Positions 52,882 through 61,430 of a stretch of DNA of 64,000 bases are shown here, one piece after another. Within the stretch, counting starts at the first letter, position 1; each line of letters starts with the position of its first letter. Where the stretch lies: positions 62,001-126,000 of the forward strand of contig NSIP01000006.1 of assembly GCA_002737725.1 (NCBI GenBank). Direction: 5' to 3'. The notes under the pieces are model-generated. The model saw nothing but the letters and a program-made list of their open reading frames with translations, had not been told where the DNA came from and ran no database searches. Position numbers and translations under genes: made by a program. The stretch comes from Rhodospirillaceae bacterium (lineage in GTDB: Bacteria > Pseudomonadota > Alphaproteobacteria > Rhodospirillales > Rhodospirillaceae).

Positions 52882-53697
52882 CTATCCGGCCAGGAGTCGA
52901 TCAGCGATCGCGTCGACGTCCACGGCGGCTTCTGAACTGGGCGAACGGACGAGAATCGGCGTTTGGTGGCGGATACTCTCTCGTACCCGTGCATCGCGTC
53001 GGACAATGCCTGCGAGGGGTGGTGAGATTTTTAAAAACCCATTGCAGGCCTTAAACAGCGTCTGATAGATGCGCTCGCCCTCGCGGGTTGAGTTGGCAGC
53101 ATTCACAACGATGCGAATATCAGTCGATGCCCGCTCCATCGTACTGAGTTTGATGAAGGCATAAGCATCCGTCAGCGATGTTGGCTCATCCGACGTGACA
53201 ATGATTATGGTATCTGCAGCCTTGGCCAATTGACGTACCGATTTCTCGATGCCAGCTCCAAGGTCGATGACGATGCTGTCATAACGCCCGGCCATAATGG
53301 CAAGGTCCTCGCCGAGGATTTGTAACCGTGAGAGCGGGATGTTTGCGAGGCTACCTGAACCTGACCGCCCAGCGATAACATCAAATCCGCCCGCATCGTA
53401 ACGCACCGCAGCTTGATTGAGCGCAACCTTGCCTGAGATCACAGCGCCAAGATCATACTTGGGCATCAGGCCCAGTTGGATGTCGACATTGGCCAGGCCC
53501 AAATCGCCATCGAATAATAAGACACGTTGCCCGCGTTTGGCTAATGCGCAACTCAACGTGACTGAAAGAAACGTTTTGCCGACGCCGCCTTTGCCCGAGG
53601 CGACAGCAATGATGCGGCCTCGCCGTGCTGAGACGGCAGGTCGACCGGCAAGCCGCGGCTGTTGTGAGGGTGGAAGTGTTTGGTCCGGGGGACTCAT
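52882..53697 (-). CDS. flhG: FlhG (MinD/ParA-like ATPase)
   Basis: 271-residue MinD-type ATPase that counts or places flagella and partners FlhF. The deviant Walker A is SGKGGVGKT in RIIAVASGKGGVGKTFLSVT. VLLFDGDLGLANVDIQLGL, YDSIVIDLGAGIEKSV and TSDEPTSLTDAYAFIK follow. Its ATG overlaps the flhF stop by 4 bp (ATGA). Intact, although its operon mates flhA and the FliK-like gene are not. Confidence 0.88.
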   Translation of the reverse strand: MSPPDQTLPPSQQPRLAGRPAVSARRGRIIAVASGKGGVGKTFLSVTLSCALAKRGQRVLLFDGDLGLANVDIQLGLMPKYDLGAVISGKVALNQAAVRYDAGGFDVIAGRSGSGSLANIPLSRLQILGEDLAIMAGRYDSIVIDLGAGIEKSVRQLAKAADTIIIVTSDEPTSLTDAYAFIKLSTMERASTDIRIVVNAANSTREGERIYQTLFKACNGFLKISPPLAGIVRRDARVRESIRHQTPILVRSPSSEAAVDVDAIADRLLAG

Positions 53698-54725
53698 CTT
53701 TGATTGACCTCGGTACGAATACTGGTGGACCTGAGGACGGTTTTAACCGTTTCCTCTGGTTGCGGTTGTAATTCTTCCTCAGGCGGCAGAATTAATCGGG
53801 CCATCGACACAGGGTTCACGGCGCATAAACCCGTTGCGACATGCGGATTCAAACTCACCTCGCTGAACATCAGCTGCCCCGCATCTGCTGCGGCGAGAAT
53901 CGCGCCCAACCGTCGTGTCATATCCAAACGCGTGGCGAGCAGGCGCGTTGCGCCGCTGGCGCCAAAAGCTTCTCCAATGTCAGCGGCTTCCGATGCATCA
54001 CCACCAGCAGCAAGGACCAGAATCGGCTCAAGGTCGGCACTGGCAATCAGTGTCTTGAGGTATTCCATATCGTGATAGCTAAAAGGATTCAGGCCAGGGC
54101 TATCGATGAAGACCAAGTCGTACTTTTGCATCATTTCATTGACCGCTGGCCCAAGGCCGTCTGGTCCGCGCACTTGACGCAGCTCGATCTCCAAAATTCC
54201 AGTGAAGGCTGAAAGCTGCTCAACGGCGCCTGCGCGAATCGTGTCGGCGGTAATGACGCCCACGGGGCGTCCGGACAATCGCGCGCGAGCAGCCAGTTTT
54301 GCAGTCGTAATCGTTTTGCCCGAACCGGGTGGACCAACCATCATGAAGGGGCGCGGTGATTTACGTTCGGGGAGTGGTGCAAAATCGAATTGATCTTCCA
54401 GGGCTGCAGCACAGGCCATGGTGGGCGAGCCCACTTCGACGGCGGTTGCGGCAGCGACTAATTTCTCGGTCAGGCGTGCAGGGGTGCCATGGTACTCCAG
54501 CGCATCCTTGACGCGCTCACCGAAAGCCGAGGTGTTGCGTCCCGAGAGTGCGCGACGGATATCGTCGTCGGCGTCAGCGCTATCTTTTAAGACGGCAGTG
54601 ATGCGTACGCCCTGTCCGTCGGAGGCACGTTGGGTCGAGACGATAATCGCGTCATCTCCCAACTCCTCGCGCACCAGACGCATGGCATCTGCCATGGTCG
54701 ATGCGTTGTAAGACTTTAGGCGCAT
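53694..54725 (-). CDS. flhF: flagellar SRP-like GTPase FlhF
   Basis: 343 residues from ATG 54725 (MRLKSYNASTMADAMRLVRE). N-terminal B domain, then the NG GTPase: G1 loop in FMMVGPPGSGKTITTAKLAA, GVITADTIRAGAVEQLSAF and VFIDSPGLNPFSYHDM. It sets the place of flagella with FlhG. The upstream neighbour flhA survives only as a stub of about 25 codons, so a working flagellum would need flhA elsewhere. Confidence 0.9.
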   Translation of the reverse strand: MRLKSYNASTMADAMRLVREELGDDAIIVSTQRASDGQGVRITAVLKDSADADDDIRRALSGRNTSAFGERVKDALEYHGTPARLTEKLVAAATAVEVGSPTMACAAALEDQFDFAPLPERKSPRPFMMVGPPGSGKTITTAKLAARARLSGRPVGVITADTIRAGAVEQLSAFTGILEIELRQVRGPDGLGPAVNEMMQKYDLVFIDSPGLNPFSYHDMEYLKTLIASADLEPILVLAAGGDASEAADIGEAFGASGATRLLATRLDMTRRLGAILAAADAGQLMFSEVSLNPHVATGLCAVNPVSMARLILPPEEELQPQPEETVKTVLRSTSIRTEVNQR

Positions 54726-54830
54726 GCCGTTTCCCAACAGGCGTGGCGAACTTCGCCCCGCCGCTCTTCGACTTTAGTGCCGCTGACCTTGGCCTGCAAT
54801 TGCGGCCAAAAGGAAAGGTAAGTGCGGCGT

Positions 54831-54908
54831 TTAAATCTGCCCAACCGTGCGAATTTTCGCTTTCGGATGGATTTCGTTTTGCGACATCACGACTGTCATG
54901 GGCCTGAT
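54831..54908 (-). pseudogene. flhA: flhA C-terminal stub
   Basis: Leftward frame IRPMTVVMSQNEIHPKAKIR then TVGQI and TAA at 54831-54833. The ending SQNEIHPxAxIRTxG is the highly conserved FlhA export-gate C-terminus. Everything before it is gone: upstream lies the start of the nrtR gene on the other strand. Position before flhF is the native order (flhA-flhF-flhG), so this is a deletion remnant and not a chance match. Confidence 0.85.
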
Positions 54909-55080
54909 TCCCCACACCAGGAAACACTCCTGATCCGGCGCTTTTTAAGGTCTTAGGGCACACGCTATGAGCGCGAGGTGAAAAAGCCGTTAAGACCTGG
55001 CAAAAATTACCCCATTGACCAGTGATAGTTCGGCGGCGTTGAATCAGGACGCGCGTAGCGGGGTTGGCGCTGAAGGAAAA

Positions 55081-56103
55081 ATGCCAAAAGCCTGGAAAAA
55101 ACAATCAGATAGCGGTCAGCGCGAGCTTTCAATTGAGCTCAGTGCGGCGCTTGTTGCTGTCAACGACGAGGCTCCGAAAATCCTTCTGGTGCGTGGCCAG
55201 GGTGACGATTCTGCAACACACAGCCAATTTGGATTGCCCTGCGGACCCTTCGACCCCATTGGCCATCGCACGCTTGAAGAGGGCTTGCGCACATGGGTCC
55301 GTGAGCAATCGGGCATACACCTTGGTTATACCGAGCAGCTTTACACTTTTGGTGATCGCTTTCGTGATCCACAGGAACGTGAAGGTGGGCCGCGGCCCGT
55401 CTCTGTGGGCTACCTCGCGCTGGTGCGCCAGACCGACCTGATGAGCCCCGAGAACGCTGATTGGAGCGATTGGTATCGTCACTTCCCTTGGGAAGATTGG
55501 CGCGCCGGGGCTCCGGCGATTGTCAGCCAGGTCATCGCCTCGGGTTTGAGGGCATGGGTTGAAACTGGTGAGACTCGCATCGATAAGCAGCGCCGCCGCG
55601 AGCGGGTCGACATGACTTTCGGTCTTGGCGGTGCAACCTGGGATAACGAGCGCGTACTTGAGCGGTATGAGTTACTTTACGAGGCGGGCCTCATTGCAGA
55701 AACCGTTGCCGATGGGCGCTCGCGGAATGATGACTCTTTGCTCCAAGTCCATACCCTGATGGGTGCGGCCTTGATCAAGGATCATCGGCGCATCATGGCC
55801 ACCGCCATGGGCCGGCTGAGGGGCAAGATTAAATACCGCCCTGTCATCTTCGAACTGATGCCGCCGAATTTTACGCTTTATCAATTACAGCGCGCAGTTG
55901 AGGCGCTTGCAGGGGTTCGATTGCACAAACAGAACTTTCGGCGCTTGGTCGCCAACGAGGGCTTGGTTGAAGCCACTGGGCAAATCGCCAACCAAACGGG
56001 TGGCCGACCCGCAGAGTTCTTTCGATTCCGTCGTGATGTGGTGCGCGAACGACCCGTTTCGGGCGTGCGGTTGCCATCGCGCGTTCGCACAAATCAGCAA
56101 TAA
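55081..56103 (+). CDS. nrtR: NrtR-type Nudix-related regulator of NAD synthesis
   Basis: 340 residues from ATG 55081 (MPKAWKKQSDSGQRELSIEL), with GAAGGA upstream; a TTG at 55015 is less likely. The N-terminal Nudix-like domain has a degenerate box (residues 55-79, LEEGLRTWVREQSGI in place of REUxEE), so pyrophosphatase activity is unlikely. The C-terminal winged helix reads RPVIFELMPPNFTLYQLQRA, RLHKQNFRRLV and a GGRPAEFFRFR end, as in NrtR. It faces nadA-nadC 245 bp downstream, which it probably represses, sensing ADP-ribose or NAD. Confidence 0.82.
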   Translation: MPKAWKKQSDSGQRELSIELSAALVAVNDEAPKILLVRGQGDDSATHSQFGLPCGPFDPIGHRTLEEGLRTWVREQSGIHLGYTEQLYTFGDRFRDPQEREGGPRPVSVGYLALVRQTDLMSPENADWSDWYRHFPWEDWRAGAPAIVSQVIASGLRAWVETGETRIDKQRRRERVDMTFGLGGATWDNERVLERYELLYEAGLIAETVADGRSRNDDSLLQVHTLMGAALIKDHRRIMATAMGRLRGKIKYRPVIFELMPPNFTLYQLQRAVEALAGVRLHKQNFRRLVANEGLVEATGQIANQTGGRPAEFFRFRRDVVRERPVSGVRLPSRVRTNQQ

Positions 56104-56220
56104 CAAAAGGGCCATTGTAACAGTCTAAAACTAGGCCAAGCCGTCGCCCAAAAAGCCCTAAGGCGTTTTCTACCTCTATATCACGCCACTAACGCGATAT
56201 CGTACGGCTACCACTTGTGC

Positions 56221-56249
56221 TTGACTTGAGCATTATGGTAACCTAAATT
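56221..56249 (+). promoter_or_regulatory. probable sigma-70 promoter of nadA-nadC
   Basis: TTGACT at 56221-56226 and TAAATT at 56244-56249 are separated by 17 bases. A TGGTA/TACCA inverted pair overlaps the -10 region. Transcription would begin near 56256, leaving a leader of about 90 bases before nadA with the inverted repeats listed next. Confidence 0.55.
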
Positions 56250-56281
56250 TCATACCACGTGGACATCGTGGTTTTTGTGTA

Positions 56282-56319
56282 CCCCCCTTATGCTCAAAAA
56301 TAGCATAAATATTGGGGGG
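56282..56319. promoter_or_regulatory. nested inverted repeat in the nadA leader, candidate NrtR operator or RNA hairpin
   Basis: CCCCCC (56282-56287) and GGGGGG (56314-56319) enclose the perfect pair TTATGCT (56288-56294) and AGCATAA (56302-56308) around CAAAAAT. It lies between the predicted promoter and the nadA start. The inner palindrome has the size of a dimeric repressor site, with the NrtR-like gene next door. The whole unit could instead form a 13-bp RNA stem with a bulge. Confidence 0.6.
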
Positions 56320-56347
56320 CTTTAAGCTAGCTTCGAAAGGAACGGCC

Positions 56348-57379
56348 ATGAACGTGGTCAACACTGCTCAGCCCGATTTGCGATTCACCTCGGAGGTGCA
56401 AAGCAAAACAGCTCACTTCTATGAGAAAGTGAAGAACGTCATTCCCGAAGTAGAATGGCCGGTGTTCGCGCCTTTGATCGACCGAATCAACACGCTGAAA
56501 AAGCAGAAGAACGCTGTCATCCTGGGTCACAATTACATGACGCCCGAGATTTTTCATTGCGTCGCCGATATGACGGGCGACTCCCTAGCACTTGCGCGCA
56601 GTGCCACCAAGACCACTGCTGATATCATTGTGATGGCCGGCGTGCATTTCATGGCCGAGACGGCCAAGTTGCTAAACCCATCAAAGAAAGTGCTGATTCC
56701 CAACATCCAAGCTGGCTGTTCGCTCGCTGAATCGGTGACTGCCACTGACGTTCGTGCTTTGAAAGCGCAATATCCAGGTGTTCCGGTTGTGACGTATGTG
56801 AATACGTCAGCTGATGTAAAGGCCGAGTCTGATATTTGCTGCACATCAGGAAATGCGGTGGAAATCGTCAACGGGCTTGGTGTATCTCGCGTGATTATGC
56901 TGCCCGATGAGTTCTTGGCGCTGAATACGGCGAAGTTGGTGAAACCTGAAGTGATCACTTACAAGGGCCGTTGCATTGTGCACGAGCAATACACCCCCTC
57001 TGATATTCTCAATATGCGCGAAACCAATCCGGGCGTCGTTGTTCTGGCGCACCCTGAATGCTCGCCCGAGGTTGTCGCTGTTTCAGATTATTCTGGCTCA
57101 ACGGCTGGCATGATCGATTATGTTGCCAAGCATCGCCCGGCAAAGGTCGTGCTCGTGACCGAATGCTCCATGAGCGATAACGTGGCGGCAGACTTTCCAG
57201 ACCTTGAGTTCGTGAAGCCTTGCAACCTTTGCCCGTTCATGAAGAAGATCGAACTATCGAATATTCTTGCCGCCCTAGAGACTGAACAAACCGAAGTCCA
57301 CATTGACCCAGCCATCGCGGGTCGCGCGCGAATTTCAGTCGAGCGCATGCTCAATGGTTGGAGGCCAGGTCAGCCCTAA
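56348..57379 (+). CDS. nadA: quinolinate synthase
   Basis: 4Fe-4S enzyme joining iminoaspartate and dihydroxyacetone phosphate to quinolinate, 343 residues from ATG 56348 (AAGGAA upstream). Cluster cysteines: C124 (IQAGCSLAES), C209 (YKGRCIVHEQ) and C295 (PCNLCPFMKK). HNYMTPEIFHCVADMTGDSL and GVHFMAETAKLLNP are typical. No nadB (L-aspartate oxidase) lies here; the substrate must come from NadB elsewhere or an aspartate dehydrogenase. nadC follows by 32 bp. Confidence 0.96.
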   Translation: MNVVNTAQPDLRFTSEVQSKTAHFYEKVKNVIPEVEWPVFAPLIDRINTLKKQKNAVILGHNYMTPEIFHCVADMTGDSLALARSATKTTADIIVMAGVHFMAETAKLLNPSKKVLIPNIQAGCSLAESVTATDVRALKAQYPGVPVVTYVNTSADVKAESDICCTSGNAVEIVNGLGVSRVIMLPDEFLALNTAKLVKPEVITYKGRCIVHEQYTPSDILNMRETNPGVVVLAHPECSPEVVAVSDYSGSTAGMIDYVAKHRPAKVVLVTECSMSDNVAADFPDLEFVKPCNLCPFMKKIELSNILAALETEQTEVHIDPAIAGRARISVERMLNGWRPGQP

Positions 57380-57411
57380 GCTCGCCCGGTCGAAAACAGG
57401 AAATCTCGCGC

Positions 57412-58257
57412 GTGTTTGCTCCGCTCCCTCGGCAGATCATTGATGATGCCATCAGCCGCGCGTTGGCTGAAGACTTGGGCCTGGCTGGCGACATCACAAC
57501 GGCGGCTACAGTACCTCTTGATGCGCAAGCCCGCGCCGTGATTGCCGCGCGCAAACCTGGAGTGATTTCGGGTCTTGATGTGGCATCCGCGACTTTTAAT
57601 GCTGTCGATTTAAAAGTCACGGCCCGTTTACGAAAGGCCGATGGCGATCGAGTCCTGGCCGGTGACGTGGTGATGGAGTTAAGTGGGCGAGCGCGTGGCA
57701 TTCTCACGGCTGAACGTGTGGCCTTAAATTTTCTGGGTCATATGTCTGGAATTGCGACGGCCACCGCCGACATTGCGCGCTCCATCTCTCATACGAGTGC
57801 TAAAGTTTGTTGCACTCGAAAGACGACACCAGGGCTGCGCGCGCTTGAGAAATATGCCGTCCGGTGCGGCGGCGGCGTTAATCATCGCTTTGGTCTCTAT
57901 GATGCGGTCCTCATCAAAGATAACCACATTGCTGCAGCAGGCGGTATTATGAAGGCGATCAAAGCTTCGCGAAGCGCCGTGGGCCATATGGTGAAAATCG
58001 AAGTGGAAGTAGATACGCTTGCCCAGCTTCAAGACGCCCTGACTGCCGGAGTCGATATTGTTCTTTTAGACAACATGACACCCGAGCAATTGAAAGAAGC
58101 TGTGCGCCTTGTGAACGGGCGTGCCGTGACGGAAGCCTCTGGGTCAATCACGAAGGCAAACGCCCTGGCGATTGCAGAGAGCGGCGTGAACCTGATGTCG
58201 GTCGGATGGATTACGCATTCGGCACCGTGCCTCGACCTGGGGCTTGATTTTAACTAA
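57412..58257 (+). CDS. nadC: nicotinate-nucleotide pyrophosphorylase (carboxylating)
   Basis: Quinolinate phosphoribosyltransferase, 281 residues from GTG 57412 (VFAPLPRQIIDDAISRALAE), which gives the usual length; a TTG at 57358 would overlap nadA. EDLGLAGDITTAATVPL, ALNFLGHMSGIATATADIAR, VCCTRKTTPGLRALEKYAVR and CGGGVNHRFGLYDAVLIKDN (active-site block) are all intact, ending with LMSVGWITHSAPCLDLGLDF. Part of the NrtR-linked nad operon. Confidence 0.94.
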   Translation: MFAPLPRQIIDDAISRALAEDLGLAGDITTAATVPLDAQARAVIAARKPGVISGLDVASATFNAVDLKVTARLRKADGDRVLAGDVVMELSGRARGILTAERVALNFLGHMSGIATATADIARSISHTSAKVCCTRKTTPGLRALEKYAVRCGGGVNHRFGLYDAVLIKDNHIAAAGGIMKAIKASRSAVGHMVKIEVEVDTLAQLQDALTAGVDIVLLDNMTPEQLKEAVRLVNGRAVTEASGSITKANALAIAESGVNLMSVGWITHSAPCLDLGLDFN

Positions 58258-58309
58258 GGCATCGAATTTTTTAATTTGGACGCTTCTCGGGCCGGTCCTC
58301 TGGAAATTA

Positions 58310-58345
58310 AAACCCCGACCCAGAGAGCCGGGGGTTTGTATTTTT
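58310..58345 (+). terminator. terminator after nadC
   Basis: AAACCCC at 58310-58316 pairs with GGGGTTT at 58331-58337 around a 14-base loop, then GTATTTTTAT. It lies 52 bp after the nadC stop. Confidence 0.6.
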
Positions 58346-58402
58346 ATCAGTCCTCTATTTATTCTTTAGGCTTACCGCTTGATGCTGAGCAGTTCGTCGA
58401 CC

Positions 58403-58558
58403 TTACAAGTCTTTCGGGTCTTTCATATCAACCGACCTCGTCGCGGCTTGGGCGGACGGAATCGTGGATGCGCTGGCGGCACCTGCGGCAAGGCCAGCAA
58501 AGCTTTTAAGCGCGCTACGGCGGTTGGTTAGCAGATCTGAGACGAAAGACGACAGTAT
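58403..58558 (-). pseudogene. DUF1838 gene reduced to its Tat signal peptide
   Basis: Leftward frame LSSFVSDLLTNRRSALKSFA, GLAAGAASASTIPSAQA, then TRSVDMKDPKDL and TAA at 58403-58405. It matches the start of the intact DUF1838 protein at 61903 (TNRRDALRGMAG, then VDFKDPAQNLKAF). The expected ATG is ATA at 58556-58558, 8 bases after AGGAG, a single G-to-A change. After the stop no DUF1838 sequence follows before the nadC terminator. A fourth, dead copy of the family in this window. Confidence 0.75.
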
Positions 58559-58607
58559 GTGTTCACTCCTTTGGTCTTGAGATTCCGGTGGGTGGGTTTG
58601 CGCTAGC

Positions 58608-59465
58608 TTAGGGTGGCCCCGCGGTCCGACGCCAAATAATCGGGAGGATGGATTCAGGTATCGGTGCGCCTTCTGTCACGGCGTCTAGGCCCTGGAACGG
58701 CGGGTTGCGGGCGGTTGGATTATGCTCGTAGCGAATGTCACTGCCGATCCACCGCAGCGAAAACCCGATACGCCGACCATCCCGTTGTGTCGTACGGGGA
58801 AGTGAGGCGTGAATGGTTTTGGAGTGAATCACTAGCATATCACCGGCCTTTGCTGTCCAAACGCGAATGTCAGCGTTGGGGGCGTGAGCCCGTTCAAGCA
58901 ACTCACGCCAGGGGTGGAAGTTTGAAGGCGGCGTGATGCCATCTTTGGCCCAAGAACTGACATGGCGGTGTTTATCTTTGTTCGACGCGGCCAAGGTTTG
59001 CAGCGGCGCGTTATCGTGGTCGACATCCGTCATCGCAATCCACATTGATGGACTATGCTGACCGCTGAGCGGAAACAGGCACTCGTCGTTATGCCAGGGC
59101 GTTGCTGTTTGTGGATCGCGGCCTTCCTTGATGAACGTGCCGTCGATCCAAGGCTGCATCGAATCAGAGCCAATCACATCGGCGACCATCTCGGGGCAAT
59201 CGCTGTGTTCGACCACCTTTCGCAAATTGGCGTAATTCCAGTATATTTTGATGAGCCTGATGTACCCGTCATGATCTTCAAACTCGGCAGGGCCAAGCAA
59301 TGTCGATGATCGGTTTGCGGGCTTTCCCGATCTCAGATCGGCGATGGCAGAGTCGAGGACGTGCGTCATCGCGCTCATCCACTGGGCCGACACTGCGCCC
59401 TGAATATGCGCAACGCCGACTTCGTTGTAAGTATCGATAATGCTTTGACTAACCTTGGGGTGCAT
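58608..59465 (-). CDS. phytanoyl-CoA dioxygenase (PhyH) family protein
   Basis: 285-residue Fe(II)/2-oxoglutarate dioxygenase. Iron ligands are H125 and D127 in TPWHNDECLF and H219 in IHSKTIHASLP; the 2-oxoglutarate Arg lies in RDGRRIGFSLRW. WIDGTFIKEGRDPQTATP precedes the site. It hydroxylates an unknown organic substrate. Divergent from the Rieske oxygenase at 59642, next to DUF1838 genes. Confidence 0.88.
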   Translation of the reverse strand: MHPKVSQSIIDTYNEVGVAHIQGAVSAQWMSAMTHVLDSAIADLRSGKPANRSSTLLGPAEFEDHDGYIRLIKIYWNYANLRKVVEHSDCPEMVADVIGSDSMQPWIDGTFIKEGRDPQTATPWHNDECLFPLSGQHSPSMWIAMTDVDHDNAPLQTLAASNKDKHRHVSSWAKDGITPPSNFHPWRELLERAHAPNADIRVWTAKAGDMLVIHSKTIHASLPRTTQRDGRRIGFSLRWIGSDIRYEHNPTARNPPFQGLDAVTEGAPIPESILPIIWRRTAGPP

Positions 59466-59641
59466 AGCGCCGCTCGCGGGACATTTGTGGACGGAAATTG
59501 TGTTGGAATAGTGGCTTGCGGGAGCACTGTTCGCAAACGATTAGTAGGTCTAACCGCTGATCGAACAGGCGGCGATTTAAATGGGCCAGCCGGGATTCCG
59601 CTGTTTATAAACTCATGGCCAAGCCGCAGGAGGATACGCCC

Positions 59642-60757
59642 ATGTATATGAATTTCTGGTACGTCGCCGCAGAAGCCAGCGAAATTACTGACAAGCCGGT
59701 GAAGATTAAAATGCTGGGGCAGAACTTCGTCGTGTTCCGCGATAGTGCCGGAAAGGTTCACTGCCTGCATAATGTTTGCACACACCGTGGCGGGAATCTA
59801 GCGGGCGGCAAGATGCGGGGCGACCGCGTCGAATGCCCCTATCACGGCTGGCAGTACAATGGTTCGGGCGAGTGCGTTAAAATTCCCTCTATTGGCAAAG
59901 ACGGTAAAATTCCAGCGCGCACCCGCATCGATAGTTACCCAACACAAGAAAAGTATGGCTTGGTGTTTTGCTTCCTAGGCGATTTGCCTGAACACGAACG
60001 ACCGCCCATTATGGATATCCCCGAATGGGGCAAGGATGGTTGGTGGCCTAACCTGCTGAGGAATGAATACAAAGCCAGCTACGAGCGCGCCGTGGAAAAC
60101 ACCCTCGACCCGGCGCACAATGAATTTGTTCATCCCACGCATGGTTATTCAGGCGAAAAAGAAAGCTACGCCATGCCCGATTACAAACTGGATGAAGTGC
60201 CCGATGGTTGTGGTTTCATGATGATCTTCAAGGCGCCGCCCTTGAAAGATGAGACCATGGCTAAGTTGCGTAACTTCGGGGGTGATCTGGAAGCAGGTGC
60301 TGGGCACGTCGGTCCGCATCAAACGTGGACACAGATTCATTTGTCCCCAACGAACTGGTTTCACCAGTATACGTTCCGCACGCCGGTTACGCGCACGCAC
60401 ACCAAGGGCTATCTGATCAACTTGCGAAATGCATTGCAGGGCGCGGAGCATGACGAGGCCATCAATAAGCGCCAACGCGTCATCCAAGATCAAGATGTTG
60501 TAGTGCTTGAGGCCATCGAGCCGTCAATTCCGCCCGTGACCAACACAAAAGAAGTATTGATGCCCGCCGACAAAGCCATCGTGCGTTATCGGCAATATAC
60601 CAAGGAATGGAATAGCAAGGGCTGGCGTGTGGATATCGAACAGGTTGAGCGTGAAGCAGGTAAATCGGTCTTCGCAATCCCTTGCCCAGCCCGGCGCGAA
60701 ACCAAGGGCTGGGTGACCGATTCGGTGCCCGTGGTGCAGGCGGGCGCGGCGAAGTAG
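59642..60757 (+). CDS. Rieske non-heme iron oxygenase, alpha subunit
   Basis: 371 residues; ATG 59642 (MYMNFWYVAAEASEIT) is chosen because AGGAGG lies 8 bases upstream, after the alternative ATG at 59615. Rieske ligands C46/H48 and C65/H68 (VCTHRGGNLAGG, CPYHGW); mononuclear iron D156, H159, H164 in ENTLDPAHNEFVHPTHG. Related to the gene at 20664 with the same motif spacing and ending (PCPARRETKGWV versus PSPARKSDPKGWV). No reductase is encoded here. Substrate unknown; neighbours are PhyH and DUF1838. Confidence 0.9.
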   Translation: MYMNFWYVAAEASEITDKPVKIKMLGQNFVVFRDSAGKVHCLHNVCTHRGGNLAGGKMRGDRVECPYHGWQYNGSGECVKIPSIGKDGKIPARTRIDSYPTQEKYGLVFCFLGDLPEHERPPIMDIPEWGKDGWWPNLLRNEYKASYERAVENTLDPAHNEFVHPTHGYSGEKESYAMPDYKLDEVPDGCGFMMIFKAPPLKDETMAKLRNFGGDLEAGAGHVGPHQTWTQIHLSPTNWFHQYTFRTPVTRTHTKGYLINLRNALQGAEHDEAINKRQRVIQDQDVVVLEAIEPSIPPVTNTKEVLMPADKAIVRYRQYTKEWNSKGWRVDIEQVEREAGKSVFAIPCPARRETKGWVTDSVPVVQAGAAK

Positions 60758-60853
60758 GCGGCGGAGTAGCAGTCACTTTCTGTTACAAAAAGTGCTGTAA
60801 ACACTGCGAAAATAGGGTGATGTCGCGCGCGATCTTGGGGTAAATACAATCCC

Positions 60854-61303
60854 ATGATCGAGCCAGCCTCGCCACGGGTCTATGAACCCAATGAGCCGCC
60901 GAAAGGAACGCCCACGCCGAAGTGGATGTGTCCCTTTTTTATGGGACTTGGTTTGGTGTCAACGGCACTTGGCATTATTGGCGTGTTCGTTCCTGGTCTG
61001 CCGACAACGATCTTTCTGATCATCGCGCTCTGGGCATTTTCGCGCAGTTCCGACAGGCTCAAGCTTTGGCTGTGGGATCACCCAAATTTTGGCCCAGGCC
61101 TGCGTGCATGGCACTTACATCGCGTGATTCCAAAGCGCGCGAAAATATCTGCAGTTGTCGTCATGTTACTTAGCTTGGCGCTCTTGACGGCCCTGCGGCA
61201 GTCATGGGCATTGCCTGCCATCGTTGCCGTCGTCATGCTGCCGATCGCGATTTGGATCTGCATGCGCCGCAGCGAGCCTGTGACTGATCAGCCAGTAGCC
61301 TAA
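60854..61303 (+). CDS. DUF454 (YbaN-like) inner-membrane protein
   Basis: 149 residues. After a Pro-rich head, helices MGLGLVSTALGIIGVFVPGL and TTIFLIIALWAFSRSSDRLK, then the LWDHPNFGPGLRAWHLHRVI loop and two closing helices. DUF454 proteins have no known function. The next gene is a paralogue. Confidence 0.85.
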   Translation: MIEPASPRVYEPNEPPKGTPTPKWMCPFFMGLGLVSTALGIIGVFVPGLPTTIFLIIALWAFSRSSDRLKLWLWDHPNFGPGLRAWHLHRVIPKRAKISAVVVMLLSLALLTALRQSWALPAIVAVVMLPIAIWICMRRSEPVTDQPVA

Positions 61304-61430
61304 ATCTCTTTCAAAGATAATCTGCCTTTGAGCTTTTGTTCGGGGTTCTCGGTCCGTTCAACCGAGGTTTAATATATCTGTCGGCGATTCTGCCATTCCC
61401 ATCACGCCCCCGCCTGAGTCCCGCCTTTCT

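Noticed and set aside
54652-55104. Minus-strand frame of 150 codons across the flhA/nrtR junction
   Set aside because: The genuine minus-strand signal here is the short FlhA C-terminus in another frame; the long frame has no homology pattern.
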